A DNA stretch of 64,000 bases from Amycolatopsis sp. DSM 110486 (GTDB lineage Bacteria > Actinomycetota > Actinomycetes > Mycobacteriales > Pseudonocardiaceae), in the NCBI RefSeq assembly GCF_019468465.1, contig NZ_CP080519.1:6193001-6257000 (forward strand). Reading direction: 5' to 3'. Under the pieces are notes generated by a model. The model saw only the letters and a program-made list of their open reading frames with translations, searched no databases and was not told where the DNA came from. Below are positions 41,084 to 48,266 of this stretch, one piece after another. Each line of letters starts with the position of its first letter. Position 1 is the first letter of the stretch. The translations under genes and the position numbers were made by a program.

Positions 41084-41950
41084 GTGACGCCGATGACCGC
41101 CAACCGGTTCGTGCGGTGTTCGTGCGGGCGGCTGCACTGGGGTGCGCACGGCGCGGCCGGGCTGCTCCTGTCCGATCCCGCACGCGGGGTGCTGCTGCAG
41201 CGGCGTGCCTGGTGGGTGCACAACGGCAGCACCTGGGCGCTGCCCGGCGGCGCACTGGAGACGGGCGAGACCGTGCGTGAGGCGGCGGCCCGCGAGGCGT
41301 GGGAGGAGGCCGACGTGCCGAAGACCGCGTTCCGCGCGCTTTCTGCGTCTGTGCTCGACCACGGGACCTGGCGCTACACCACTGTGCTCGGCGTCGCCGA
41401 CGGCGCGCTCGACGCGCGCGTGGCCAACCAGGAGAGCTCCGAGCTGCGCTGGGTCGCGCCCGGCGACGTGGCCGAGCTGCCGTTGCACCGCGACTTCGCC
41501 GAGTCGTGGCCGGGGCTGAGGGAACAGCTCGGCCGCGAGCTCGTGCTGGTCGTCGACGGCGCCAACGTCGTCGGCTCGCGTCCCGACGGCTGGTGGCGCG
41601 ACCGTCGCGGCGCCGCCGAGCGCCTGCGGGACCGGCTGGCGCTGCTGGCCGAGCGGGGGATCGCCGACGCCGTCGCGGGGCTCGGCGCCGGGCCGACGTG
41701 GGAGTGGTGGCCGCGCGTGGTCCTCGTCGTCGAAGGCCAGGCGCGCGGGGTCGAACCGGTGCCCGGCGTCGAGATCGCGACGGCTCCGGCCGACGGTGAT
41801 TCCCACATCGTCGAGGTCACCGCCCAGGCCCGCCCGGGCGAGCACGTCGTGGTGGTCACGGCCGACCGCGAGCTGCGGTCCCGGGTCACCGCGCTGGGCG
41901 CGTCGATCATGGGTCCGGGCACGCTGCTGCGCGAGCTGGACGCCGGTTAG
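41084..41950 (+). CDS. NUDIX hydrolase fused to a NYN/PIN-like domain
   Basis: A 288-aa fusion. Residues 1-145 are a NUDIX domain with a CSCG segment near the N-terminus and a Nudix box at 56-78, G-x5-E-x7-REAWEEADV; the box glycine is replaced by Asp77. Residues 150-288 look like a NYN/PIN nuclease domain with VVDGANVV (Asp158, Asn161), GWWRDRRGAAERL and VVTADRELRSRV. The combination suggests a nucleotide hydrolase tied to RNA processing, for example cap or NDP-linked RNA removal (inference). The GTG at 41084 follows GGAAGG at 8 nt; an ATG at 41093 is possible. Confidence 0.8.
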   Translation: MTPMTANRFVRCSCGRLHWGAHGAAGLLLSDPARGVLLQRRAWWVHNGSTWALPGGALETGETVREAAAREAWEEADVPKTAFRALSASVLDHGTWRYTTVLGVADGALDARVANQESSELRWVAPGDVAELPLHRDFAESWPGLREQLGRELVLVVDGANVVGSRPDGWWRDRRGAAERLRDRLALLAERGIADAVAGLGAGPTWEWWPRVVLVVEGQARGVEPVPGVEIATAPADGDSHIVEVTAQARPGEHVVVVTADRELRSRVTALGASIMGPGTLLRELDAG

Positions 41951-43083
41951 CGCGCGATCCCGTCGCGCATCTCCGCGACCAGCGATGCGACGACGGCTTT
42001 CAGGGAACCGTTGTGCTGCTTGGCCACCGCGCGCTGGCGCCGGTAGCTCGGCCCGTACGTCAGGATCGTCTCGACGTCGCGCAGCTCCGCCACGCAGTCA
42101 AGCCGTCGCGCGACGGGTTCGAGCTTCTCCAGCAGGTCGGTGACGTCGTCGGTGACGAGCCGCTCGCGGCCGGCCGCGTCGAGGATGATGATCGCGTCCG
42201 TGCCGTAGCGCGCGGCACGCCATTTGTTCTCCTGTACGTGCCACGGGGGCAACGCCGGGAGCCGCTCGCCGTGTTCGAGGCGCGTGCTGAAGTCCTCGAC
42301 GAGGCACTGTGTCAGCGCGGCGATCGCGCCGACCTCCTCCAGTGTCGGCAGGCCGTCGCACACGCGCATCTCGATCGTGCCGAAGTGCGGCGCGGGCCGG
42401 ATGTCCCAGCGGATCTCGGAGAAGTGGTCGATCACGCCCGTCGTGAACATGTCCGCCACGTAGCGCTCCAGCTCCGCCCACTCGCGGAACTGGAACGGCA
42501 GCCCGGCCGTGGGCAGCTGCTGGAACATCAGCGCGCGGTTCGACGCGTAGCCCGTGTCCTCCGCGCCCCAATACGGCGAAGACGCGGAAAGCGCCTGCAG
42601 GTGCGGCGCGTAGTTGAGCAGCGCGTCGAGCACCGGCAGCACCTTGTCGCGGTGGTCGAGGCCGACGTGCACGTGGACGCCGTAGATCAGCATCTGCCGG
42701 CCCCACCACTGGGTGCGGTCGATGAGCTTGGCGTAGCGCGCCTTGTCGGTCACCTTCTGCCGGTACCAGTTGGAGAACGGGTGCGTGCCCGCCGAGAACA
42801 GCTCCACGCCCAGCGGGTCGGTGACCTTGTGCACGACGTCGAGCGACTCGGCCAGGTCGGCCTTCACCTCGGCGACGGTGGTGCAGACGCCGCTGATCAC
42901 CTCGATGGTGTTGAGCAGCAGCTCCTGCTTGATCTTGGGGTGCTCGTCGGCGCCGTCGGGGCGCACCGCGTCGAGGATCCGTTCCGCGACCGAGGCCAGC
43001 TCGCCGCTGCGCCGGTCCACCAGGGCCAGCTCCCACTCCGCACCGATCGTCGAACGGCGCGAAGGACTGAAGTCGATCCGCAT
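41947..43083 (-). CDS. Carboxylate-amine ligase, YbdK/GCS2 family
   Basis: A 378-aa glutamate-cysteine-ligase type 2 protein (YbdK family). It has the N-terminal GAEWELALVD, the glutamate cluster of IKQELLLNTIEV, GVHVHVGL, and RPAPHFGTIEMRVCDG. Members ligate glutamate to an amine; some have weak glutamate-cysteine ligase activity. Actinomycetes use mycothiol, so a glutathione role is unlikely. The ATG at 43083 matches the family N-terminus (MRIDFSPSRRSTIGAEWEL). The stop overlaps the convergent NUDIX-NYN gene by 4 bp. The upstream gene lies 10 bp away, suggesting an operon. Confidence 0.87.
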   Translation of the reverse strand: MRIDFSPSRRSTIGAEWELALVDRRSGELASVAERILDAVRPDGADEHPKIKQELLLNTIEVISGVCTTVAEVKADLAESLDVVHKVTDPLGVELFSAGTHPFSNWYRQKVTDKARYAKLIDRTQWWGRQMLIYGVHVHVGLDHRDKVLPVLDALLNYAPHLQALSASSPYWGAEDTGYASNRALMFQQLPTAGLPFQFREWAELERYVADMFTTGVIDHFSEIRWDIRPAPHFGTIEMRVCDGLPTLEEVGAIAALTQCLVEDFSTRLEHGERLPALPPWHVQENKWRAARYGTDAIIILDAAGRERLVTDDVTDLLEKLEPVARRLDCVAELRDVETILTYGPSYRRQRAVAKQHNGSLKAVVASLVAEMRDGIAR

Positions 43084-43093
43084 ACCCGCCCGG

Positions 43094-43624
43094 TCAGACC
43101 TGGGCGCCGTTGGTCGGGTCGGCACCCGGCGGCGGGCCCTGGCGCACCCGCAGCAGCAGGAGCGCGATGGCGGTGGCGAGCGCGAGGATCCCCAGCGGCG
43201 TCGCCAGCGCGGGCCCGACGCCGATCAGGTTCGGCACGATCAGCAGGAGCAGCCCCACCACGAAGAACAGCAGCACCACGAACGCGCCCTTGCGCGGACG
43301 CGGCAGCGGCGGGGGCTCCGGCGGCACGAAGTGCTCGTCGTCCTCGGCCGGGTCGTCGCTGAACATCGTGGCGTCCCACGTGGCGCCGCCGGTGCGCCAG
43401 TTGTCGGTCTCGGGCGCCTTCTCGGGCTTGTCGGGCTTCGTATCGGTCTTGGCAGCCGGCGGCGGGGCGGGGTCGCTCGCCTGCTCGCCCGCGGTGTCGT
43501 CGGCGAGCTCGAGAGCGTCCTCTTCGAGGAACAAACCCACACCCTCGGCGCGCAGGTCGGCCACGATCTCGGCGAACGTGGCGTCGACGTCCTCGGGTCC
43601 GTCCGTGCCTTTCCCCCGGGTCAT
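43094..43624 (-). CDS. Hypothetical membrane protein
   Basis: A 176-aa protein with an acidic, Pro/Lys-rich N-terminal half (about 1-110) and two hydrophobic helices near the C-terminus (GAFVVLLFFVVGLLLLIVPNLIG and TPLGILALATAIALLLL). It is probably an inner-membrane protein with a cytosolic disordered arm. The ATG overlaps the stop of the hydrolase gene by one base, and the YbdK gene follows after 10 bp, so the three are co-transcribed. Function unknown. Confidence 0.72.
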   Translation of the reverse strand: MTRGKGTDGPEDVDATFAEIVADLRAEGVGLFLEEDALELADDTAGEQASDPAPPPAAKTDTKPDKPEKAPETDNWRTGGATWDATMFSDDPAEDDEHFVPPEPPPLPRPRKGAFVVLLFFVVGLLLLIVPNLIGVGPALATPLGILALATAIALLLLRVRQGPPPGADPTNGAQV

Positions 43625-44388
43625 CAGGCACCCACCTGTCCCGCCCGCAGCGACCGGGCGAAGTCGACACTGCGGCCGAAGATCAGTTCCGCGTCGTTGT
43701 CCTGCGTCGCGACGTGGAAGCTGTTCTCGAGCACCACCTCGGTCACGTCCGGGCTGGCGACGCCGGCCAGCACGATCCGCGAGTTCTCGGGCTCCACCAC
43801 GTGGTCGACGGCGGAGTGCAGCAGCAGCACCGGCTGCGTGACCTTGCCCAGGTCGGCGCGCACGAGCTTCCACAGCCGCGCCAGGCTCGCGGCGGCGCGC
43901 ACCGGCGTGCGTGGGTAGGCCAGCTCCGTCACCCCGGGTTTGGCGATGTCGTTGGCGATCGCGGGGATCGACGGGATCACGCGCGCGAGCAGCGGCAGCA
44001 GCTTCGCGTCGGCGCTCAGCCGCGTCACCGACGGGTTGACCAGCACGATCCCGGCGATCCGGTCGCCGAACTCCTCGGCGAGGCGCAGCGTGAGCGTGCC
44101 GCCCATCGACAAGCCGCCGACGAACACCGTGTCGTTCTCGGCCAGCAGGGCGAGCAGCTCCTCGCGGACGGCGCCGTACCAGTCCTCCCACGTGGTCCGG
44201 TTCAGGTCCTGCCAGCGCGTGCCGTGTCCGGGCAGCAGTGGGCAGCGCACGCTGAACCCGGCCGCGGCCAGGTGGTCGCCCCAGGCCCGCAGCCCGGCCG
44301 GCGTCCCGGTGAAGCCGTGGCACAGCAGGAACCCGGCCCCGGAGGAACCGGTGTGGGCGAACGGTTCCGCGCCGGCGAGCACGCCCAT
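43624..44388 (-). CDS. Alpha/beta hydrolase, monoacylglycerol-lipase/carboxylesterase type
   Basis: A 254-aa serine hydrolase with the oxyanion motif CHGFTGTP, nucleophile elbow GGLSMGG, acid in SAVDHVVEP and His in NSFHVAT. The pattern matches the thermostable carboxylesterase and monoacylglycerol lipase group (Est30-like). No signal peptide, so cytosolic. It is the first gene of the three-gene minus-strand unit, divergent from plsC. A lipid substrate would suit the acyltransferase neighbour, but this is inference. Confidence 0.85.
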   Translation of the reverse strand: MGVLAGAEPFAHTGSSGAGFLLCHGFTGTPAGLRAWGDHLAAAGFSVRCPLLPGHGTRWQDLNRTTWEDWYGAVREELLALLAENDTVFVGGLSMGGTLTLRLAEEFGDRIAGIVLVNPSVTRLSADAKLLPLLARVIPSIPAIANDIAKPGVTELAYPRTPVRAAASLARLWKLVRADLGKVTQPVLLLHSAVDHVVEPENSRIVLAGVASPDVTEVVLENSFHVATQDNDAELIFGRSVDFARSLRAGQVGA

Positions 44389-44555
44389 GACGAACGCCCT
44401 TCCGATCGAAGCGGTCTAGGTCTTCCATGCTCTCACGGTCGAGTGGTCTTGTGGGGCCCCGGCCGGTGCCCGGAACTGCCTGGTACCGCTGTGAGATCGA
44501 TCGCTGCCACCCAGTAGCGGCTCGTCCCGCATTGTGCGCACACCGTCGGGTTTCG

Positions 44556-44561
44556 TAGGCT
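44556..44561 (+). promoter_or_regulatory. -10 element TAGGCT upstream of plsC
   Basis: TAGGCT predicts a start near 44568-44570, giving a leader of about 40 nt that contains the GGGAAGG ribosome site for the GTG at 44608. This favours 44608 over an upstream TTG at 44581. Confidence 0.35.
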
Positions 44562-44607
44562 TGACCATTGGGAACGATCGTTGAGCCTCGGGAAGGACTG
44601 GCGCGCG

Positions 44608-45369
44608 GTGCTGTACTGGCTCATGAAGTTCGTCTTCATCGGACCACTGCTCAAGTTGCTGTGGCCGACGAAAGTAGTCGGCGCCGAGAACATCCCGGAG
44701 GACGGCGGCGCGATCCTCGCCGGCAACCACCTGGCGGTCGCCGACTCGTTCTTCATGCCGATCCGCGTGAAGCGCAAGGTCACGTTCCCGGCGAAGTCGG
44801 AGTATTTCACCGAGCCGGGCCTCAAGGGCCTGCTCAAGAAGTGGTTCTTCACCGGCGTCGGGCAGTTCCCCATCGACCGCTCCAGCGGCAACGCGGCGCA
44901 GGCTGCGCTCGACACCGCCATCCGGCTCGTGAAGCAGGGCCACCTGCTCGGCATCTACCCCGAGGGCACGCGCTCGCCCGACGGCCGCCTCTACAAGGGC
45001 AAGACCGGCGTCGCCCGCATCGCCCTGGAGTCGAAGGGCGTGGTCGTGCCCGTCGCCATGATCGGCACGGAGAAGGTCAACCCCATCGGCTCCAAGATGT
45101 GGTGGCCGCGCCGCCTCGAGATCCGCTTCGGCGCCCCGCTCGACTTCTCCCGCTACGACGGCCTGGCCGGTGACCGCTTCATCGAGCGCTCGATCACCGA
45201 CGAGATCATGTACGCCCTGATGGAGCTCTCGGGCCAGGAGTACGTGGACATCTACGCGGCGAAGGCCAAGGAGCTGCTCGCCGCCGAGGCGTCCGGCGCC
45301 AAGCCGAAGGTCCCTGCACAGCCTTCGGGCCGCGACGCCGCCCGGGTGCCCGACAGCAAAGTCGGCTAG
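44608..45369 (+). CDS. plsC: 1-Acyl-sn-glycerol-3-phosphate acyltransferase (PlsC family)
   Basis: A 253-aa membrane-associated acyltransferase that acylates lysophosphatidic acid or a related acceptor. It has the HxxxxD motif NHLAVADSF (His41, Asp46), the glycine motif GQFPIDRS and the third motif YPEGTRSPDG. The start GTG 44608 gives VLYWLMKFVF, like M. tuberculosis Rv2182c, and has GGGAAGG 11 nt upstream. A TTG at 44581 would add 9 residues. An Ala/Lys-rich tail follows the domain. The locus corresponds to Rv2182c. Confidence 0.87.
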   Translation: MLYWLMKFVFIGPLLKLLWPTKVVGAENIPEDGGAILAGNHLAVADSFFMPIRVKRKVTFPAKSEYFTEPGLKGLLKKWFFTGVGQFPIDRSSGNAAQAALDTAIRLVKQGHLLGIYPEGTRSPDGRLYKGKTGVARIALESKGVVVPVAMIGTEKVNPIGSKMWWPRRLEIRFGAPLDFSRYDGLAGDRFIERSITDEIMYALMELSGQEYVDIYAAKAKELLAAEASGAKPKVPAQPSGRDAARVPDSKVG

Positions 45370-45374
45370 CCCAC

Positions 45375-45380
45375 TAGGGT
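45375..45380 (+). promoter_or_regulatory. -10 element TAGGGT, probable leaderless exoribonuclease gene
   Basis: TAGGGT lies 6 nt before the GTG at 45387 and within 5 bp of the plsC stop, so the exoribonuclease gene has its own possible leaderless transcript. Confidence 0.4.
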
Positions 45381-45386
45381 TCACCG

Positions 45387-45875
45387 GTGCGTTTCTTCTA
45401 CGACACCGAGTTCATCGAGGACGGCGTGACGATCGACCTGGTTTCGATCGGTGTCGTCGACGAGCGCGGCCGCGAGTTCTACGCCGTGTCGACCGACTTC
45501 GACCCCGCCAAGGCGGGTCCGTGGGTGCGCGACAACGTGCTGCCGAAGCTGCCCTCGCCCGCGGACCGGGCCTGGCGCAGCCGCGAGAAGATCCGCGCCG
45601 ACCTACTCGAGTTCTTCGGCAAGCCCCCGGGCGGCATCGAGCTGTGGGCCTGGTTCGCCGCCTACGACCACGTCGCCCTCGCCCAGCTGTGGGGCCCGAT
45701 GCCCGCCCTGCCGCGCCAGCTGCCCCGCTTCACGCGAGACCTGCGCCAACGCTGGGAAGACGCGGGCAAACCCAAGCTGCCGTTGGCGCCCACGGATCAG
45801 CACGATGCGCTTGCCGACGCGAAACACAACCTGCAACGCTGGGAAGTGATCGAACCGGCGTTCCGGCGCCGCTGA
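45387..45875 (+). CDS. 3'-5' exoribonuclease, DEDDh family (Rv2179c-like)
   Basis: A 162-aa RNase T-like exonuclease. It keeps the catalytic acids in YDTEF (Asp6, Glu8), Asp in AAYDHVAL and the His-Asp pair in DQHDALADAKHN. Length and motifs match M. tuberculosis Rv2179c, a demonstrated 3'-5' exoribonuclease, and the locus is syntenic. It probably trims small RNAs. Confidence 0.87.
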   Translation: MRFFYDTEFIEDGVTIDLVSIGVVDERGREFYAVSTDFDPAKAGPWVRDNVLPKLPSPADRAWRSREKIRADLLEFFGKPPGGIELWAWFAAYDHVALAQLWGPMPALPRQLPRFTRDLRQRWEDAGKPKLPLAPTDQHDALADAKHNLQRWEVIEPAFRRR

Positions 45876-45900
45876 GTTTTTCGCGACTGGGGGGTCGGAA

Positions 45901-46872
45901 ATGCGCCGGATGCTTGCGGGTTTTGTGGTCTTGGTTCTCGTACTCGGCCTGGCCACCGCCGCGACGGTCCCTCGCCCCGATCCGGTGCGCGACTACCTGC
46001 TCACCGCGCTCGCGCTGCTTCGTGCTCACTCGATCGACCGGGACTCCGTCGACTGGCCTGCTGCCGAAGCCGATGCTCTGCGCCGGACGACCGGGGTGAC
46101 GGCACCAGCTGGCACATACTCGGCGATCCGTAACGTGATCGCCGAGCTGGGCAACCCGCACACGATCCTGCTCGGCCCGACGCAGGCCCGCCCGCCCGCC
46201 GCGCACACCATCGAGGTGCCGAGCAGCTCGACCACCGGCGACCTGGCAGTGCTGACTGTTCCCCGGTTCGTTTTGGACCCGGTCGCCGAGCACCGGTACA
46301 TCGCCGCAGGGGAAGCCGCAGTCCGCTCTGCCGACGCGAGCCGTCCGTGCGGCTGGATCGTGGACCTCCGCCGCAATGACGGTGGGGACATGTTCCCCAT
46401 GCTCACGGTCCTCGCACCGCTGCTGGACGAAGGCAAGCTGTTCTCGTTCGAATGGCCTGGTGGCTCGCAGAGCGTGACCTTGCGGGCCGGCGAGGTCCTG
46501 GCCGGCGGCACACCCGTTGCGGCTGAAGCCAACCCGATGCGGCTGGCCCGCCAGCGGCCGCCGGTCGCCGTCCTCACCTCTGCCCAGACCGCCAGCTCAG
46601 GCGAGGCGACCCTCATCGCGTTCCGAGGGCTCGCTCGCGCCCGAACCTTCGGCCAGCCCACCGCGGGCTTCGCGACCGGCAACGAGGTCTTCCACCTGAG
46701 CGACGGCGCCGAACTGTTGATCACGACCGCGCGTGATGTCGACCGGACCGGCCGCGTCTACGGCAACACCCCGATCCAGCCCGACCACCCGCTGCCCGCG
46801 ACCGCGACCACCGACGAGGTGATCGCGGCCGCGTCAGCGTGGCTGCACACCCAACCCGGCTGTACCCGCTGA
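45901..46872 (+). CDS. Exported S41-family (tail-specific) peptidase-like protein
   Basis: A 323-aa protein with an N-terminal signal peptide or anchor (about 4-24). A helical segment follows and then an S41/IRBP-type domain: ...CGWIVDLRRNDGGDMFPML..., with the nucleophile serine in TSAQTASSGEATL and GQPTAGFATGN downstream. No PDZ domain is evident. It probably cleaves peptides outside the membrane. It is 25 bp after the exonuclease and convergent with the DAHP synthase gene, 9 bp apart. Confidence 0.8.
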   Translation: MRRMLAGFVVLVLVLGLATAATVPRPDPVRDYLLTALALLRAHSIDRDSVDWPAAEADALRRTTGVTAPAGTYSAIRNVIAELGNPHTILLGPTQARPPAAHTIEVPSSSTTGDLAVLTVPRFVLDPVAEHRYIAAGEAAVRSADASRPCGWIVDLRRNDGGDMFPMLTVLAPLLDEGKLFSFEWPGGSQSVTLRAGEVLAGGTPVAAEANPMRLARQRPPVAVLTSAQTASSGEATLIAFRGLARARTFGQPTAGFATGNEVFHLSDGAELLITTARDVDRTGRVYGNTPIQPDHPLPATATTDEVIAAASAWLHTQPGCTR

Positions 46873-46881
46873 CCGAACCGC

Positions 46882-47973
46882 TCAGCGACGCGCTCGCACC
46901 GCACCCGCCATTGTGTCCAGCAGATCCGCCGTCGTGTCCCAATCCAGGCACGCGTCGGTGATCGACTGCCCGTACGTGAGCTCCGAAGCTTGCCCCAGCA
47001 CCAGCTTCTGGGCGCCCGCCGTCAGGAAGCTCTCCATCATCAGCCCGACGATCCCGCGCTCACCCGCAGCAATCCGCGAGGCCAGCTCCAGCACGACCTC
47101 GCGGGAGCGGACGTGGTCCTTGTTGCTGTTGCCGTGGCTCGCGTCGATGATCACGCGCTCCGGCAGGCCGGACTTGGCGAGCCGGCCGAGCGTCTCGGTC
47201 ACCGAGGCGGCGTCGTAGTTCGGGCCCTGCGAGCTGCCGCGCAGGATCACGTGGCAGTCGGGGTTGCCGGAGGTGGTCAGCAGCGCCGCGAGGCCGTCGA
47301 CGTTGATGCCCGGGAACACGTGCGACGCGGCGGCCGCGCGCGTGGCGTCCACCGCCACCTGGATGTCGCCCTCCACCGAGTTCTTGATGCCCACCGGCAT
47401 CGACAGCGCGCTGCACATCTGGCGGTGCACCTGGCTCGCGGCCGTGCGCGCGCCGATCGAGCCCCACGTGACGATGTCGGCGATGAACTGCGGCGTGATC
47501 GGGTCCAGGAACTCACAGCCCACCGGCAGGCCGAGCGCCGACACGTCGAGCAGCAGCTTGCGGGCCAGGCGCAGGCCCTTGTTCACGGCGAAGGTGCCGT
47601 CGAGGTCGGGGTCGTTGATCAGGCCCTTCCAGCCCAGCGTGGTGCGCGGCTTCTCGAAGTACACGCGCATCACGATGTGCAGGTCGCCGCGCAGCTCGTC
47701 GGCCTTGGCGGCCAGCTTGCGGGCGTACTCGATCGCGGCTTCGGGGTCGTGGACCGAGCACGGGCCCACGACCACGGCGAGGCGGTCGTCGCGGCCGTCG
47801 AGGATGTCGACGGTCTCGGTGCGCCCGGCGTGCACGACCTTCGCCACGGCGGCGTCCACGGGATGGTCTTCGCGCAGTAAGGCGGGGGAGATCAGCGGGC
47901 TGATCGACGTGGTGCGCTGGTTGTCGAGGGTGCTCGCGTCGGCGGGCCCGGCGGTCAGCTGCGGGGTGGTCAC
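46882..47973 (-). CDS. 3-Deoxy-7-phosphoheptulonate synthase, class I (AroF/G/H type)
   Basis: A 363-aa class I DAHP synthase joining phosphoenolpyruvate and erythrose 4-phosphate at the start of the shikimate pathway. It has VVVGPCSVHDPEAA, MRVYFEKPRTTLGWKG, GCEFLDPITPQ, GARTAASQVHRQ, GIKNSVEGD, ASHGNSNKDH and MMESFL. The M. tuberculosis enzyme at the matching locus (AroG, Rv2178c) is class II, so this is a different family. The GTG at 47973 is chosen because AGGAAGGA lies 11 nt upstream, inside the longer frame to 48078. An upstream Tyr-Phe-Trp-Phe peptide suggests attenuation by aromatic amino acids. Confidence 0.9.
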   Translation of the reverse strand: MTTPQLTAGPADASTLDNQRTTSISPLISPALLREDHPVDAAVAKVVHAGRTETVDILDGRDDRLAVVVGPCSVHDPEAAIEYARKLAAKADELRGDLHIVMRVYFEKPRTTLGWKGLINDPDLDGTFAVNKGLRLARKLLLDVSALGLPVGCEFLDPITPQFIADIVTWGSIGARTAASQVHRQMCSALSMPVGIKNSVEGDIQVAVDATRAAAASHVFPGINVDGLAALLTTSGNPDCHVILRGSSQGPNYDAASVTETLGRLAKSGLPERVIIDASHGNSNKDHVRSREVVLELASRIAAGERGIVGLMMESFLTAGAQKLVLGQASELTYGQSITDACLDWDTTADLLDTMAGAVRARR

Positions 47974-48017
47974 GGCGGGTGGTTCCTTCCTGGTGGACAC
48001 CGACCCGCGGGAACTCG

Positions 48018-48043
48018 CCGAGCCGGTTTCGAATCCGGCTCGG
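48018..48043 (-). promoter_or_regulatory. Candidate attenuator hairpin in DAHP synthase leader
   Basis: On the minus strand CCGAGCCGG and CCGGCTCGG form a perfect 9-bp stem with an 8-nt loop, between the leader-peptide stop and the DAHP synthase start. Its first arm lies within 48035-48050, which can pair instead with 48078-48092 inside the leader-peptide coding region, so two exclusive structures exist. There is no T-tract. Confidence 0.55.
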
Positions 48044-48053
48044 GGGTGGGAAG

Positions 48054-48119
48054 TCAGCGCAGGTTCACGCGGCCGCACCCACCCGGGGCCGGCTTCGTAA
48101 ACCAGAAATAGCGCTGCAC
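48054..48119 (-). CDS. Candidate aromatic leader peptide upstream of DAHP synthase
   Basis: A 21-codon frame starting GTG CAG and reading QRYFWFTKPAPGG..., with four consecutive aromatic codons Tyr-Phe-Trp-Phe. It lies about 80 nt upstream of the DAHP synthase start in the same direction. TAGCTT ends 7 nt before the GTG, which suits a leaderless transcript. An ATG at 48149 would give a 31-aa version. Ribosome stalling on the aromatic codons could sense charged tRNA. Evidence is sequence pattern only. Confidence 0.6.
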   Translation of the reverse strand: MQRYFWFTKPAPGGCGRVNLR

Positions 48120-48126
48120 GCCGATC

Positions 48127-48132
48127 AAGCTA
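48127..48132 (-). promoter_or_regulatory. -10 element TAGCTT for leader peptide/DAHP synthase
   Basis: TAGCTT on the minus strand is followed by 7 nt and the GTG of the leader peptide at 48119. No convincing -35 box. Confidence 0.4.
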
Positions 48133-48266
48133 GCACACGCGGCCACCATGTGGGCACGAGGACCGATTGGCCAGGTGGTACGCCCTGCACCGATCCAGAC
48201 GATTGCCGCTACTCTGGCGTCGAAATGTGACTGCGATCTCCAACGTGACGAAGACGGAGGAAAGAG

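Noticed and set aside
41947..43083. Glutathione biosynthesis enzyme
   Set aside because: GCS2/YbdK proteins are common in actinomycetes that use mycothiol, and no glutathione synthetase gene adjoins it.
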